Origin: Ceratorhiza oryzae-sativae
Taxonomy: Eukaryota; Basidiomycota; Agaricomycetes; Cantharellales; Ceratobasidiaceae
DNA: 64,000 nt
Direction: 5' to 3'
Assembly: GCA_030998015.1 (NCBI GenBank)
Contig: JARWMV010000232.1
Location: 620,001 to 684,000, forward strand
The notes under the pieces were generated by a model. The model was not told where the DNA came from, made no database searches, and saw only the letters and a program-made list of their open reading frames with translations. A program made the translations under genes and the position numbers. This document shows positions 13,187-25,384 of this stretch, piece by piece. How positions within the stretch are numbered: position 1 is the first letter of the stretch; every line of letters starts with the position of its first letter.

Positions 13187-15507
13187 TATCAATGAAATGG
13201 GTGCCGTGACCAATTATGTGAGCATTTCAGTATGTGTGTATCAACCCACTTACACTTTATATACAGGATAAATGCGCGCCTGAAATTAAATGATTGCATA
13301 ATAATGCTATGGGGTTTAAAGAAGCTCAGCTCGCTCCTCAAGCTCAAGGCTTGCGATATGTGGTTTCTGCTCGAATAGTCTTAGCCCTCCAAGCCTCCTT
13401 GCCTTTCAGGCTCGTCTGCCGGTCTCCGGTCGAGAAGCAACCGGTGCCACGGTGGCATGCTCCTTTTCTCTTTTCGCTCGCCGCGCGCAGAGCGCGTTGT
13501 CGGTACGAAATCGGAGCGGGGCACATGTTTTCCGAGTTGAGAGAAAGATCATGCGTATGTAGCAGGATCCAAGGTAATTGAGACTCCGGGTCGAACCAGC
13601 AGATTTCCCACCCAGACCCCATTTCTGCTCACCTCATTCGGCGCCTTGTACGTGGGTTCTTTCTGGAATGAATACCGCATAGGGTTGATGCCCCCATTCT
13701 ACACTGCCCCACTCTCGTATTTTGCACGAGGCATGCCCGACTATGGCGTAGGCCCCGCCTTCCGCTTACACGCATTGCATTTCCCGAAAAAATAGACTCT
13801 TTTACACGAGGTTGGCGGGAGGCTGAATATCACCGATGCGGGTCAAGCCCAGGCGGGTTCTATGGCACGGGTTGTGCGACTCGACCGACGAATACGCACA
13901 TTCCAGATCCTTCTCGGCCGAGCTGACGTACAAGAATTCATGCTCGCGAACTGAAACGTGGGGGGCGTGGTGGGTAGAATCCAGATTAAACATCCCTGTC
14001 GCGCGTAAATGCTTGACTTGCCGAAGTATCTTGATATCCGCACAGGCCCGAGCAGTAATGAGCGACGAGATGTGGTGCGAGTGCCCAAACGATTGCCTGA
14101 ACATCAACTCTGGAGTCGTCAACCAATCTAGCGGGCCAGGTTGTGATTTGACGGAACTCGTTGTGGCACCCGGACCAGGTCCGGCGGTAAATCAACACAA
14201 AACTAAGCAGAAGGTCCGTGCTGAAAAAGTCTAACACGCTTGTTTGGTAGCTTACCCTTACTTTTAGACATATGAAACTTTTATGTGATTTTGTCATCGA
14301 TGACCAGACAAGATGACCGTGTTCCGATTCCGGCGTCGATCAGGCCGAAATTGCGTGACATTCAATGGTAGGCTTGGGATTCAGTCTATATCCAGGTGTT
14401 ACTTAATTTGTTCTTGTGTCCTGAGAAATGTTCCGCGTGCCTGCGACAGCGATTGGCTGTGCAAAGCATCCTACTCATATCCAACCTATCCTTGGACTTT
14501 TCCAGACAGCAAGTGTCCGCATAAGATCATTCAAGAATTTGCCACCAATTTCGGAGCGCTCAAGGTTGGGGCGAGTTGAAATTCAAATCACGGGATGGCC
14601 TAATTTGGTCGATGCTCTTCAAGTGATCTTCAGGTCTGATCACAGGACTTTTCGCGAGCCTCCGCTCTTGGTGCGAATTCTGGGCGCGAGAAATTATCTG
14701 GCGAATGGCGTTCGCGAATCTCGGGTCACTGTGGATACATGCATCTCGGAACACTTTTGTGGACGCCCCAAACTCTTTTTCAGACCATAGTTGGCGATCA
14801 TTCAGATGTGTAGCGAGATGTGCGGTCGATCCCTATTGGCTTTGGGAAATCAATCCTCTTGCCTCTCAATCTGCGAACCCGTGTCTTTGACGGCACATCG
14901 GCCTGTGGATCAGAACAAAAGAAGACGCTCTGTTGTCATATGTGCGGTGACAGATGGCGCGCAGACAGATTCATGTGGGGCAGGTGACCGACGCCCCTGC
15001 CGCACGCTGATCTCTTCACGGCGCAGGCTCGGGTCTCGATCAGGAGCTGAGGCGGCGCTGTACATCAATGGCGATGTTCAGACGATCGTCAGAGACGGTG
15101 GGAAGAGTTTCGCGAGGTGGGTGCGTGCGCAGGGTGCGAATGATGTGCGTGGCCGGTTTACTCACAATGTACGTTCGATGTTCGTTGGCTAATACGGGGC
15201 GGGCGACAATTGGCTTTTGTGTGACCGGACAGGAGGGTCTAGCTCAGGGACTGTCGGAAGCAGTGTTTGGAAAAAACACACGATGCGACCACGCCGATGC
15301 CTCGTGTTCATTCTCTGCGCGAGATGATAACCAGCCGGTTTCACACCCGACGACACCCCATTCCCCCTTTCTGCTTTCGCTTTTCTCCTGGGCAGTCCAC
15401 GATAAGTCTCGATAACCGACAGGCACGACCATTCCACCACGCTCTGATCTCCTTGAGAACCATACCTTCAGAATCAATCTAATTCCAATCTCCGGCACGC
15501 TATATTA
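13187..15507. other. gene-poor interval
   Basis: 2.3 kb between the UPF0739 gene and the zinc-finger gene. The longest open frames (about 133 codons) overlap on opposite strands, lack recognisable motifs and have no consistent splice framework. The part next to 15,507 probably holds the zinc-finger promoter; a TATA-like TATATTAA lies about 10 bp before that ATG. I see no transposon signature. Confidence 0.45.
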
Positions 15508-16780
15508 ATGTCCTCCACCACACCCCTCGATCTCCTTTGCTTCGCTGCCCTCCAGCCCCAGGACGAATTTGCGTACCGCCTGCCCCACCCTCTCTCTCCC
15601 CCTGCTACGACCGCCATGCCTGTCAGTCGCACGCTCCCCTCCCTGGTTGCGCTTGCGTCCATGAACTATACGACCCATGAAGAGTCTCTGCCGCCCTTGC
15701 TCGGCTCACCTATCCAGGTCCGCCCCTCGGGCGGCCGGGCTGAGCGCTACAAAAAATACGAGGTATGTTCGCTGTTGTTGTTGGCCGATCTTGTTCTAAC
15801 ACTCTGCAGTGCACTGGTTGCGACAAGCGATTCGAGCGCCCAAGTCAGCTCCGCACAGTAAGTTTGGTTTGTTGATCATCGCAATGGACGTCACTGATCG
15901 CCCTCACAGCACATGTTGTCTCACACCGGCGAGAAACGTAAGTTTTGAACATCCGGTTTCATCCCGGGCGACGATCTCACGTTATTTTGTGTCTGAAGCG
16001 CATGCTTGCGAAGACTGCGGTCGCCGCTTCTCGTGAGTGATCGCTGTCGTTGCCCGGTTTGGCACGTGCTCATTCCTGTTTAGGGTGTATTCCAACATGC
16101 GCCGACACGAAAAGACTTGCATCATTGCGCGCGAGCGCAAGCTGGCCCACCGCGACTCGGACACTGATTCCGACGATGCGGTCAGCGCCACGACCAGCAG
16201 TGCGACGGCGAGTCCGATCACTCCCAAAGTCCGTTCGCGTGCGCCTGCTGCTAAGCGACAACGTACCGTACACCGTTCCGGTGCCCAGCAACAGTGGGTC
16301 CCAATGAGTCTGCGCTCGTTCTCGCCGCCGGATTCCTCGGCGCTCTCCCCCGTTTCGGTGAGAAAACATTAACCTACTTATTTCCCTTTGATCCGCCACC
16401 CTCCACACGTTTTGCTTGCTTTGACCTCGCATTAGATGTTGTTGTGTTTGTTGTTCCTTGCTATCGCTTTTGGGTCACTCGTCGCATTTGTTCTATATCT
16501 CCACGCACGCACTCCTTTTGTATTCTCCAACTTTTATTTTACACAACATACTATTTTTTTTGAACATGACGTCTTACACCGGTTTTCTTCGTCCCTCCAG
16601 GTTCCGACTCCACCCATTCGCCCTTGGGGTGCGCGGGAAGAGCGCGATTCGTATGAAGAGGCTTGCGAGTACCCGTACCATCCCAGCATGTGGCGCAATC
16701 GTTTGCCCGGCCCGGCACTCATGGCTGCGGACGAGCTCATGCGCAACGCGACGATGCCCCGTAGATGGCTGATGGTCTAA
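15508..16780 (+). CDS. C2H2 zinc-finger protein with two fingers
   Basis: Six exons: 15508-15762, 15810-15857, 15910-15937, 15999-16032, 16084-16357 and 16601-16780. Spliced, they give a protein of about 270 aa with two adjacent fingers. The first is CTGCDKRFERPSQLRTHMLS followed by H. The linker is TGEKPHA, matching the classic TGEKP linker. The second is CEDCGRRFSVYSNMRRHEKTC, with Cys in place of the last His (C2HC form). Three introns fall inside the finger region, giving exons of 48, 28 and 34 nt. A basic, Ser-rich region follows, and the C-terminus carries PPIRPWGAREERDSYEEA. The last intron is 243 nt, long for this window. It is probably a DNA-binding regulator; the target is unknown. 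Confidence 0.88.
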
Positions 16781-17294
16781 GCCTCAACAAGTACGCTCCC
16801 TCGGCCAAAGAGCACAATACCCTTCAAAACATGTGGTTCATTCTCATTCCTTATGTGGTTTTTTTTTTCCCTCCTCTCCCGAGACGACACTCACGACGCA
16901 AGCATGTGGAATCTCACTATATGACATTTATGCACGGTCATTTTTGTCTTTCATTCTCTCTCTGTCTCTCTGTTTCTGCTCAATGTGTGGTTTCGGTCGC
17001 ATCTGGGGTTGTGGTTTGGATTGATCAATTTTTGGACTCATTGTAGTTGTACGGGGTCCCCAACCGGCTGCGAAAAGTGTATGCTGATGTATTTGTGTGC
17101 AAGTGTCTGACAATGAATACAATTTCTCAAGCTCATGTGTAGCTTCTTTCTCGTCGAATGGCTCTGCTTAGTATCAGGCAAATTTATCACATAAGGTATG
17201 GTTGGTTAGGAGTTGTCGGAAATAAATCCGTCGAAATCGGTCATACAACCTGGCGACTTCTGAGTCTTCAAAATTTGAAAGGCAAGCGAGGGCT
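16781..17294. other. convergent 3' intergenic region
   Basis: 514 bp between the 3' ends of the zinc-finger gene and the uL14m gene, with T-rich and CT-rich tracts (near 16860 and 16950). I see no gene. Confidence 0.5.
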
Positions 17295-17857
17295 TCATAC
17301 CTTGGGTGCGAGGGATGCAATCTTGGACCATCCTTTCATGCGAAGATCCGCACTCACAACTCCACCTATCCGTGTCCCCAACAGCTCCTTTTTGTTGTTC
17401 AAAAGTACCGCCGCGTTATCATCGAACCGAATGTATCGGCCGTCCGGACGCATAACCTCTTTTTTCGTCCTCACCTAAGTATAGCGCCAGTCAGGATCCA
17501 GCCCTATATATATGGACAGGAAACGGGACGTACGACCAAGGCCCTTCTGACGTCTCCTTTCCGGACCTTTACTGCTGTCGCCGAGGCCAGGGCAGTCGCA
17601 GGGATGGGCCTCGCGCGGCGGATCACGACGACAATTTCGTCGCCTACCCCTGCCATACCTACACGATTGACGTCAATACACGTTTACGTAACAAACTGCA
17701 AGTTGAACCTACCAGCCCCTGTGGACTTTGACTTTAACACGTTGACGCATTCGGCAATCAGGGCTCCCGAGTTGTCTATGATCTGCGAGCTAAAATTTAG
17801 AAGAGAATATGGGACTGCCGTTGGACGTACATTCATACAAGCCTTGAGGCCCAGCAT
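17295..17857 (-). CDS. MRPL38: mitochondrial large-subunit ribosomal protein uL14m
   Basis: Four exons: 17857-17831, 17782-17713, 17658-17534 and 17474-17295, giving 133 aa, the usual length for uL14. The protein starts MLGLKACMN and runs into [17 protein letters not shown]. It then has [44 protein letters not shown] and GTRIGGVV, and ends IASLAPKV. This is the complete bacterial-type L14 pattern, with the [13 protein letters not shown] signature. Yeast names the mitochondrial form Mrpl38. The protein sits on the intersubunit face of the mitoribosome, near bridge B5/B8. The first coding exon is only 27 nt. No frameshift is seen. The mitochondrial assignment rests on the bacterial-type sequence; there is no long presequence. 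Confidence 0.93.
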
Positions 17858-18474
17858 CTCGACTGGGTCCTGGTGACGTAAAGGTGAGAGGGGATCGTGC
17901 TGAGTCAGCACCCGAACAAGCGCCAGAGCCGTTTGCAGGACTGAATGGAACAGCCGTTTGCGGACGGCGCCCATCGTCATGTGGCCAAGTTGTCCAAAGA
18001 CTTGGCTGTCTCCTCGTGGACTTGGGGCCAGAGACTCAGCGCTGGGCGTGTTGTCTGTCGAGCAACGCATATGCTCTGTGTTTTCGACGTACTTCTCACA
18101 TAATCGATTGCCGAGCTTCCCCGACATTTGTAGTGCAATTGGCATTCGGTTTGTCCGCCGTGACAGCCTGGGCTTTTTGAGGCCTTTTTACTTGAGCGGA
18201 GCTAGTGCCTCTTAAAAAGCCTTGGCTCGTGTCGTCATGCCTCGTTCGTCTCCAACTCGCCCCTGCCGTGCCTTTTCGTTCTCTTGCCTATAACTTGGAC
18301 CCATTCTTCTCCCCCACAAGCATTCGACATCTGGGGCTTCCCTCGGACATCCACGGCTGACTGGCCCTCATCACTCCGAGTCAATTCAGCTACCGCAGTT
18401 GAAGTTTTCCACTTGTACCCGTCCCACCGAGTCCCAGACCGTCTGCCACGCGATCACTCCCATCCCACCCAGCC
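17858..18474. other. divergent intergenic region, uL14m and F-box genes
   Basis: 617 bp between two diverging genes, presumably holding both promoters and 5' UTRs. I see no additional gene. Confidence 0.5.
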
Positions 18475-20207
18475 ATGTGCAACGAACGAAAGGTGGAAGA
18501 GCGCAAGCGTCTGCTGAGCGCACTGCTCCAGACGCTGCAGCATGATACATGCTGTCCCAAGAACCCGTGAGTCACACGACCAACCAGATAGAGCAATGGC
18601 GTATCTCACCCTGTATCGATTGAAATAGACCACGCTCTGTGGCGTTGAAGCAACTCGAGCAGAGAGAAGAAGAGCTACTGCAAGTCGAAGAGGTCGTTCG
18701 ACGCGAGCTTTGTCGGGTTCGTCAGCGACGAAATAGTCAAGTTCCAATCAACACACTCCCGATAGAGCTACTCGCTTTTATCTTTGGTCTAGTCGTTGAT
18801 AGCGCTCCCAAGAGTTTTGCGTCCGCCACCGAACGATGGCCGTTTACCGATTCTTTGCCCCAGCTCGATACGGCCAGTGCGGTCAATGACCATGATCACG
18901 ACTTTCACTACGCTTTGAATCTCACTGCCGTCTGCAAACTCTGGCGGGAGACGAGTGTTTCATCTCCTCGGCTCTGGTCCACCATTTATCCAAGCCGCTC
19001 GAAGCTTGTACCTCTCCAGATTGAGCGAGCAAAGGAGGCTGGATTTGATGTCATACTTACAGCAAGGCATGGGAAGAGTCTGTCCAAGCTCTCAGCGGCA
19101 AATACCAAGTGCTCCATCCCTTATTGGCCACAACCGCTGACGAACCATTTGCGCCAATTGATCGTCCAATTTGACGAACATCAGATGCATCAATGGACAG
19201 CCACCTTGTGTGGCGCTACTGCTCCATACCTGGAGACTCTATGCATATCTGTTACTCGTCACGCAAACATTGTCCATACCAAGCCCCTATTTGGAGGCGT
19301 CACCCCGCGACTGCGTTCCCTTACGCTCTCAGGCTTTGTTGTACCGTGGGACTCGACGATCTTCACGGACCTGCAAGACCTCACGCTTCGCCAGCACAAG
19401 ACCATCCATCGTCCGACCATGCCGGAGTTTTTAGACTTACTCGCGCGCAATCCACGTCTGCGCCGCCTCGCGTTGGAACTCTCGGGTCCGCAAGCGCCTT
19501 CTGCCGACTTTGAACACAATGAGAACAATATCGAGTTGCCCAACCTCACTCATGTCGTTTTGCACGATATCCCACCCCACGTCGTCGCACTTCTCGTCCA
19601 TCATACCACTTTCCCTTCAAGCACCCAGCTCTCGATCTCACATGGTCCACACACCCTCCACGCGGTAGACACGCACGTACTTTCAATGTTCACACGCTTC
19701 CGAACGCCGCTTTTGAGGGCACGCGAAGTCCGGCTCTCACCCTGGAATATCGGTACAGATAAACCAGGCGCGGCGTACACGAGCGGGCGCGGGCTGTTGG
19801 AGATGCACGTGCATCCGGATCTGGCGCGGGTCAAGGACGTGGTGGACGGTATTGTGCGAACGCCGCTGCGGTACGTCGACACGCTCGTGATGGAGAACCT
19901 CTCTATTTCGGACCCGGAACTCGTCGTGGGCTTACTCCGGCACATACATACCGTTCAGAAGCTCTCGGTGCTGGATTGCACGTTTGATGCGGTTGTCGTG
20001 AAAGCCTTGGCCGATCCGGGGCTGAATTTGTTGCCCGAGCTACGCGAGCTGACGGTTTCGGGGCACGAAACGGAGGAGGAAGACGTCCGCGCATTGATTG
20101 CTTATCGAAAGGATGCATCCCCAACGCTTGAACGATTGTCCGTGCGCCACTGCACGCGCTTGACTCCTGAATTTGTTGGATGGATCGAGTCGGGTGATTG
20201 GATGTAG
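18475..20207 (+). CDS. F-box protein with LRR-like C-terminal region
   Basis: Two exons: 18475-18566 and 18629-20207, about 556 aa. A short N-terminal coiled coil (LEQREEELLQVEEVVRREL) precedes an F-box-like motif, INTLPIELLAFIFGLVVDS, followed by LTAVCKLWRETSVSSPRLWS and TIYPS. This order (coiled coil, F-box, then leucine-rich repeats) is the common design in Agaricomycete F-box families. The remaining 430 residues carry degenerate leucine-rich repeats (LRQLIVQF, PRLRSLTLSG, NPRLRRLALELSG, LPELRELTVSGHE, LERLSVRHCTRLT). Such proteins recruit substrates to SCF ubiquitin ligases through Skp1; the substrate is unknown. The ATG at 18475 opens the first exon in frame with the long exon. No frameshift is seen. 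Confidence 0.88.
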
Positions 20208-22580
20208 GGGGGGGAGGTTGCAAGGATCGGCTACGATCATTATGTTATGATATCCTCTAATGTTTTACGGATTTCATCTCGCCTGGTTTCATCTCGGAGT
20301 TTATTTTTCCTTTACATGATTTTCTCCGATGCATTTTGTCCTCAACCGTGCTTAATCTCATCATGGAATTTAGACTTTTAGGAATTTGAGGTGGCGTTGG
20401 CTTTCGCCTGGACAAATTCCGCTTAACTGTGCCTGTAGTCTGTCTATGTAGATCAAAATCGAAAAAAAAGATGTGAAAACAGCAGGCGATGCATTTAGGG
20501 TGCGGCTATAACGGGTCGCAAACTGCGACGATCCCCACTGAAGGGGTGCATATACACAAGTGGGCTATGCATCATCACGCCATTGTGCATCCCCAAAGCC
20601 GGTAGACCCAAACTTTTTTTTCCGAGCCGAGGTACGAGCTGGACACGATGATCGCTTATAAGCTTGCCTTTAGACTTGTATAGATACACGTGGAGTACAA
20701 CCTCGGCTGAGATGCGGGGTGGAATTTCCAAGGGTAGGTTCTAAACTTGTCAACGTGGCGAGGGAAAAGTATGGGGGTTAATTTTCAAGTTTTTAGCTTC
20801 TTGCTAGTATATTGTACCGCGTGTATGAGTTCTTATGTAAATGGATTGATACCGTCTGGTTTTTCTTCCTTTCATCCTTATTTTTTTTCTCTGTTCGTTT
20901 TCTTTCGGCGATGGACCGTATAGGACTAGGTAAGGTCGGATACCGCAGAGACAAGGAAAACCATATGTGTGCGTCGAGAGGCTGTTTGAGCGGTGCGGCC
21001 ATGGCATGAGCCCTCGTGCTTATCTTTTCCGCTCCAGTTCCGACGTTCAAACCTGCGTCTATGCGAAGTATATATATATCGGGACCACGCACGCGGTGTA
21101 CCGATGGGGCTAGACGCGATACAGACGAACTCACTCTGACAACAACCATGGAACTGTCCCAAGTAAGACAGCAGAGTACGCCAGAGCTGAATGAATAGCG
21201 ACAGGCGATCGAGGCGTAGAACGCAGCCGAGCCACCCCCTAAATAAAATATAGCCACAAGACCTAATGCGTTCGGGTGTTGGTTAGTATATGCGTGGGTC
21301 TTCATATGAGATCTTACCTGAATCGAGTGCTATACCCAGTAAACTTTCTTAGGATACCAAGTAAAATGTTGGCTCATTGTTTCAAACAATTCTTTGGTGT
21401 TTTTACACGGGGGCGATAGTAGCACAGCACCTGATTGTGCAGCGTAACTCTTTGAATGGGAACACGTCATTTGCGGCGCTGAACGCAACGCGCTTGTGGG
21501 TGTACGACTGACCAGTGCTCCTGGCTCGATTGAGTACAGCTTTCAGAAGGGGGCAAACGACCAAATATGCACATGGGTAGGATTTCTATCGAAGGTACCT
21601 GCCCAGTTCTGTCTGGGACCTTACGATGCGCAAGCCCAAGGGACAGCTCGGCTGAGATATCTTTTCCGGGATCAATCCAATATACAACGACTAGGGTAGG
21701 CAAAGCCGGGACAATCGCAAGCCCAGTCAAAATTTCATAGGGTGTGGCAATAGGTCACGAATGGTATCAATCAGCGCAATAAACAAATAGGTCTAGCGGA
21801 TTCAAGGATAAAACGCATACCGTGGTAGCTGCTATGCACACGAACTCGGTGGCGGACCCCTGGACGTGGTTCCACCGTTGCCTGTATCGTAGGCCTTTCG
21901 TCTGTCGAGCAACAACGGCGCCCCCCTTCGGCCCTGCGTGAGCGAGTACTGACTGTCGTGCTTGTGCCTGTATAGCCGCACCTCCGTCTAAAGTGCGAGG
22001 CCCTTGTCACGGAGATGTAATACTTACCACTACGGGTAGACATGGCCAGCTTTTGCCGAACGGCAGGGGTGTTCTAGAGCCATCGGGACTCTTTGGACCT
22101 TATATGTTTAAGCGACTATATTGGCTCAATCTCGTGCTATTGTCACGATCACATAGCAGCAAGTCAATAATTAAGATGGAGGCAACTGGGTATATTATTT
22201 GATTCATCTCCGGTCAAGGGGGATTCTACTCTTATGAGGGGTTTACCGCTTCGACAACTTACAAGTGGCCCGAACAAATACGATTACATATATGCGGAAT
22301 CAAAATAATTGTCACTATTGAATCGTGAGTATTGCAAATCGCTTGGGTTACATGCTATGGGTTCGGGCACTGTACTATTGCGAACCGATTACCAGGACCA
22401 ACGCACGGATCTGTAGATTGTGGTAAAACCCTCGATACTCGAATCGGGAAATAAATTACATGAAGAATTTAGCGCTTGTAAGCGTTATTGAAAGATACAT
22501 GCAGGGATAGTCAAGGGAAATAGCATTCAAATGTTCATAAATATGTAGACTCATCCAAGAAAGCGCCCATCTGGCTATGG
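20208..22580. other. gene-poor interval
   Basis: 2.4 kb with only overlapping short frames. The longest (minus, 21305-20793, 170 codons) is low in complexity and lacks a family match or splice context. T-rich runs occur near 20880. I see no coding feature, and no recognisable transposon domain. Confidence 0.45.
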
Positions 22581-22589
22581 TTTGAACAA

Positions 22590-23500
22590 CACCCGGCTTT
22601 CGCACCTCCACCCCCGGCTCCTAGCAACAGGGGCAGGGACCTGTTCAACAACGGTCGAAACGGTATGTCATACCAGTAGGCCACAGACAAGCCAAATCTT
22701 TAACTCAGTGATTTTGTCGTCGTCGGTATCCAATTCGTCGACGTCTAAAAGCTCGGGTGATTCGTCGCGCTCTCGCTTCAGAGAGGAATTTTCGCACGGT
22801 ATAATTCCTCAGGCCTAGAGCCAATCTGGCGATAAATATCTAGGGGCGAGCAATTTTCTGAAAGCGTCTTAGAAGGAACAGAGCACACCTTTGGGTCCGT
22901 AGCGGAAAATGAATTAGACTGGGTCGTACTCACCTGCTTGGTGGAAATTCACGCGAGCCCTTCAGCCAAGATCTTTGCTTTTTTCGAGGCTTGCGGCGCT
23001 AGAGTGCCCCCTTTTAGCAGCTCTCTCATGGATTGGGCCGTTTAGCTTTGGTTCCTGAAAACTGACCTGTTCCAACTCCATCATCCTTCCCCATGAGAGT
23101 GTGGTAGGGATGGTGTTTAAATTTTTTTGGTGCTACCCCTTCGAAGGGTGCAACATCCTCTTTGTCTGGTGGCTCAAATCGTCGCGAGTGTTACGCGGTA
23201 GCTCGATTCATCTCATAACTGTAAGCAATCGCCTTCCAAAGGAGAATGGGCGTATGGTCGAGTTGCCGATTACCTGGTCGTGGACAGTGCCTTAACAACC
23301 TCGGGGTGCTGACATAGCCTGCAGGACTTGAGTCGTAAAAGTGACACCGCCCAAACGAGGTACTCGGTGGAGACCCAAAACGTGCATTGGCATCTCCACG
23401 GCACGGAATAAAATCATGAAATCCACCCCTTCGGTTGATGGGGTCCAGCGTCTTTCACCATCAGACTCAATCGTACAAGCAGCATTTCGGCGAACGAATT
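22590..23500 (-). pseudogene. DUF7918-like pseudogene, tandem copy 1
   Basis: Eroded relative of the next two genes. Recognisable pieces in gene order are WTPSTEGVDF (near 23450), STIRPFSFGRRLLT (near 23250), LNGPIHERAAKRGHS (near 23020), FIFRYGPK (near 22895) and GIIPCENSSLKRERDESPE with DVDELDTDDDKIT (22807-22695). They match, in the same order, WVPSTEGINF, TIRLFSFGKRLLTG, NGPIHEKAAKKGHS, FIFRYGPEG and ARGIIP with DLETDDD in the other copies. In the DWLQARGIIP-equivalent segment two codons are stops: TAG at 22817-22815 and TGA at 22811-22809. Both fit C-to-T changes of Gln and Arg codons. Other frame breaks lie between the pieces, so no intact product is possible. Confidence 0.7.
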
Positions 23501-23991
23501 ACGCATTCGATGAAATTCTCCCCAATTATATTTTCTTGGTATCCCGAGAAATTCTTGGCATCCGAATCTTGGATGCATACTGAAACCCCTTTGGACAGCG
23601 TCTTTGTGTGGTGGTTGTGTGCCTTGCCAACACGTGATCCCGGAATTGACTTATATCAAACATTCCCTTTTACAGTATAGATGAATATCAATGTGTGGAT
23701 CCATGACACTCTGACATAAGGAGGCCTTGTCGGACTTGTAGCTGGATTGAGTCATAGTGGAGAATGTTGCCGTTTAAACTTCCAGCTAAGCCCGCTTCGT
23801 CAAACACAAAGTTATTTTGACAAAGAGAGTTATCCTATTATGGTTACGATTCCGTCTTTGAGGAAACAAGTGAATATACTATCATAGAGCGCTTATGATC
23901 CCTGTTATAACTATATGAATAGCTGGTATCGTCAACAAAACTTCACTCTTAATATGAATTGCCGCATCCTCACGAACACGAGGAGAATAGT

Positions 23992-25018
23992 TTATGGCTC
24001 TATTTTTGGTTGTACCACCTGCCCAGTTTTTTGGCGTTTGCTACCTGAAGTAACGGGAACTGGTATCTATTGTCAAAAGATAACTAAGCCCTGATAACGA
24101 CGAAGGCTGGGCGAATGAACGCACCATGTGTCTAATTACTACAATCTCGTCGTCATCCGTTTCGAGCCCATCGACGTCAATACACTCAGGCGTCGTGTCG
24201 CGGAGCCGCTTTTGAGAGGTGTTCTCTGACGGAATGATCCCCCGTGCTCGCAACCAATCTATATTTTCTGAGAAACCCTCCGAAACCGATCAACACTCAT
24301 CATACCTTCGGGTCCATAATGAAAGATAAAAACTACTGGTTTTGCTCTCCCAGTCTTTTTAAACGAAGTAATGGTCGGCCGGTAGCTAATCTCTGTGAAT
24401 TTTCCTAGCTCTGCAGAGCCTGCGTGTCCCTTTTTAGCCACTTTTTCATGAATGAGTCCGTTCTCTTTGGGATGCTTGAACCTGCTCTGTAGTTTCGGGT
24501 TTCCGCTGAGCCCCCACTCGAGCGTGGCACGAATAGTATTAAGACCCTTTTGAGGTTTCTTCGAAGAGGCAATATCATCCCGGTCTGAAAATAGATGTTT
24601 GTTCTGAATGCACATGAAGCGTCCTCAATCTCGGCTGCCTTACCTGTCAAAAGACGCTTTCCGAATGAGAATAACCGAATCGTAGAAGTGTCGAAGGCCT
24701 CTCCTTCGATGGTATTGTACTTCCCTCGCTTGATATCATCGGCTGGCAGCACCCTCCCACGAAAGTCTCTTCCATCGAGCTGTGGTCGGCAGTGAAGGTC
24801 CAAGTCGTGATATGGGCTGTCCAAGGACTGAAATGCGACTTCAAAGTTTGATCCTTCAGTGGAGGGTATCCAGCACCTAGATTGGTGTTAGAATGTTCAG
24901 GGTAGACGGAATTCTTCGCTTACTCGATTGTGTGATTGTCGATTATATTTGTCTGATACTCGGGTAATTGATCTTCGTCGACTGTCTGAATCCAGACCGA
25001 AAGTCCTTTGCAGATCAT
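23992..25018 (-). CDS. DUF7918-like protein, tandem copy 2 (intact)
   Basis: Five exons: 25018-24924, 24876-24644, 24584-24306, 24258-24125 and 24066-23992. They total 816 nt (271 aa) and are fully in phase. Order of segments: MICKGLSVWIQTVDEDQLPE, ECWIPSTEGSNFEV, a beta-rich middle, TIRLFSFGKRLLTD, KENGLIHEKVAKKGHAGSAE, VFIFHYGPE and DWLRARGIIPS, then an acidic DVDGLETDDDEI stretch and a basic KRQKT tail. This matches, to my knowledge, the basidiomycete DUF7918 layout, where a compact beta domain ends in an F-x-F-x-Y strand and a helix carrying a GIIP motif. The function of the family is unknown. Nuclear location is possible given the acidic and basic tails, but that is inference. The start was chosen by alignment with copy 3, which begins MILGNWTAWIES. 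Confidence 0.75.
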
Positions 25019-25384
25019 CTCCGGGTCGGACTACGGCTCTTGCACGTGATTGAGGGTACTTAAATGACATCAAAAGCGCCGGCGCGCGAGGTATGGGGTT
25101 CACCTTCTTGAAAGCTGCCTGTTTATCGACGAATTGATTTTTCCAATATTAAGGCGGCTTCCATTTACGACGCATGAAAGCCAGAGCATAGGTTTATATC
25201 CCCCGTAACGTTGGGCCTTTCAAGTCTTGGGAAGCTGGAACATTATGGTTCGAATTCTACATAGAATATGATGATAGCAATTCAAATAGCAAACGAAGGT
25301 GTGAATAGGGAAAAAGTTGTCCAAAATGCAACATATTTTCACGCAAAGCGTGGTGTTACCATGATTGTTGACTATCGTACCTTT

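Noticed and set aside
13802..14234. Overlapping frames of about 106-132 codons on both strands
   Set aside because: No motif, no splice framework, and each frame is the shadow of another; coding cannot be supported.
20793..21305. 170-codon minus-strand open frame
   Set aside because: Low-complexity, Lys/Arg-rich ending, no domain and no splice context; it lies in a gene-poor interval.
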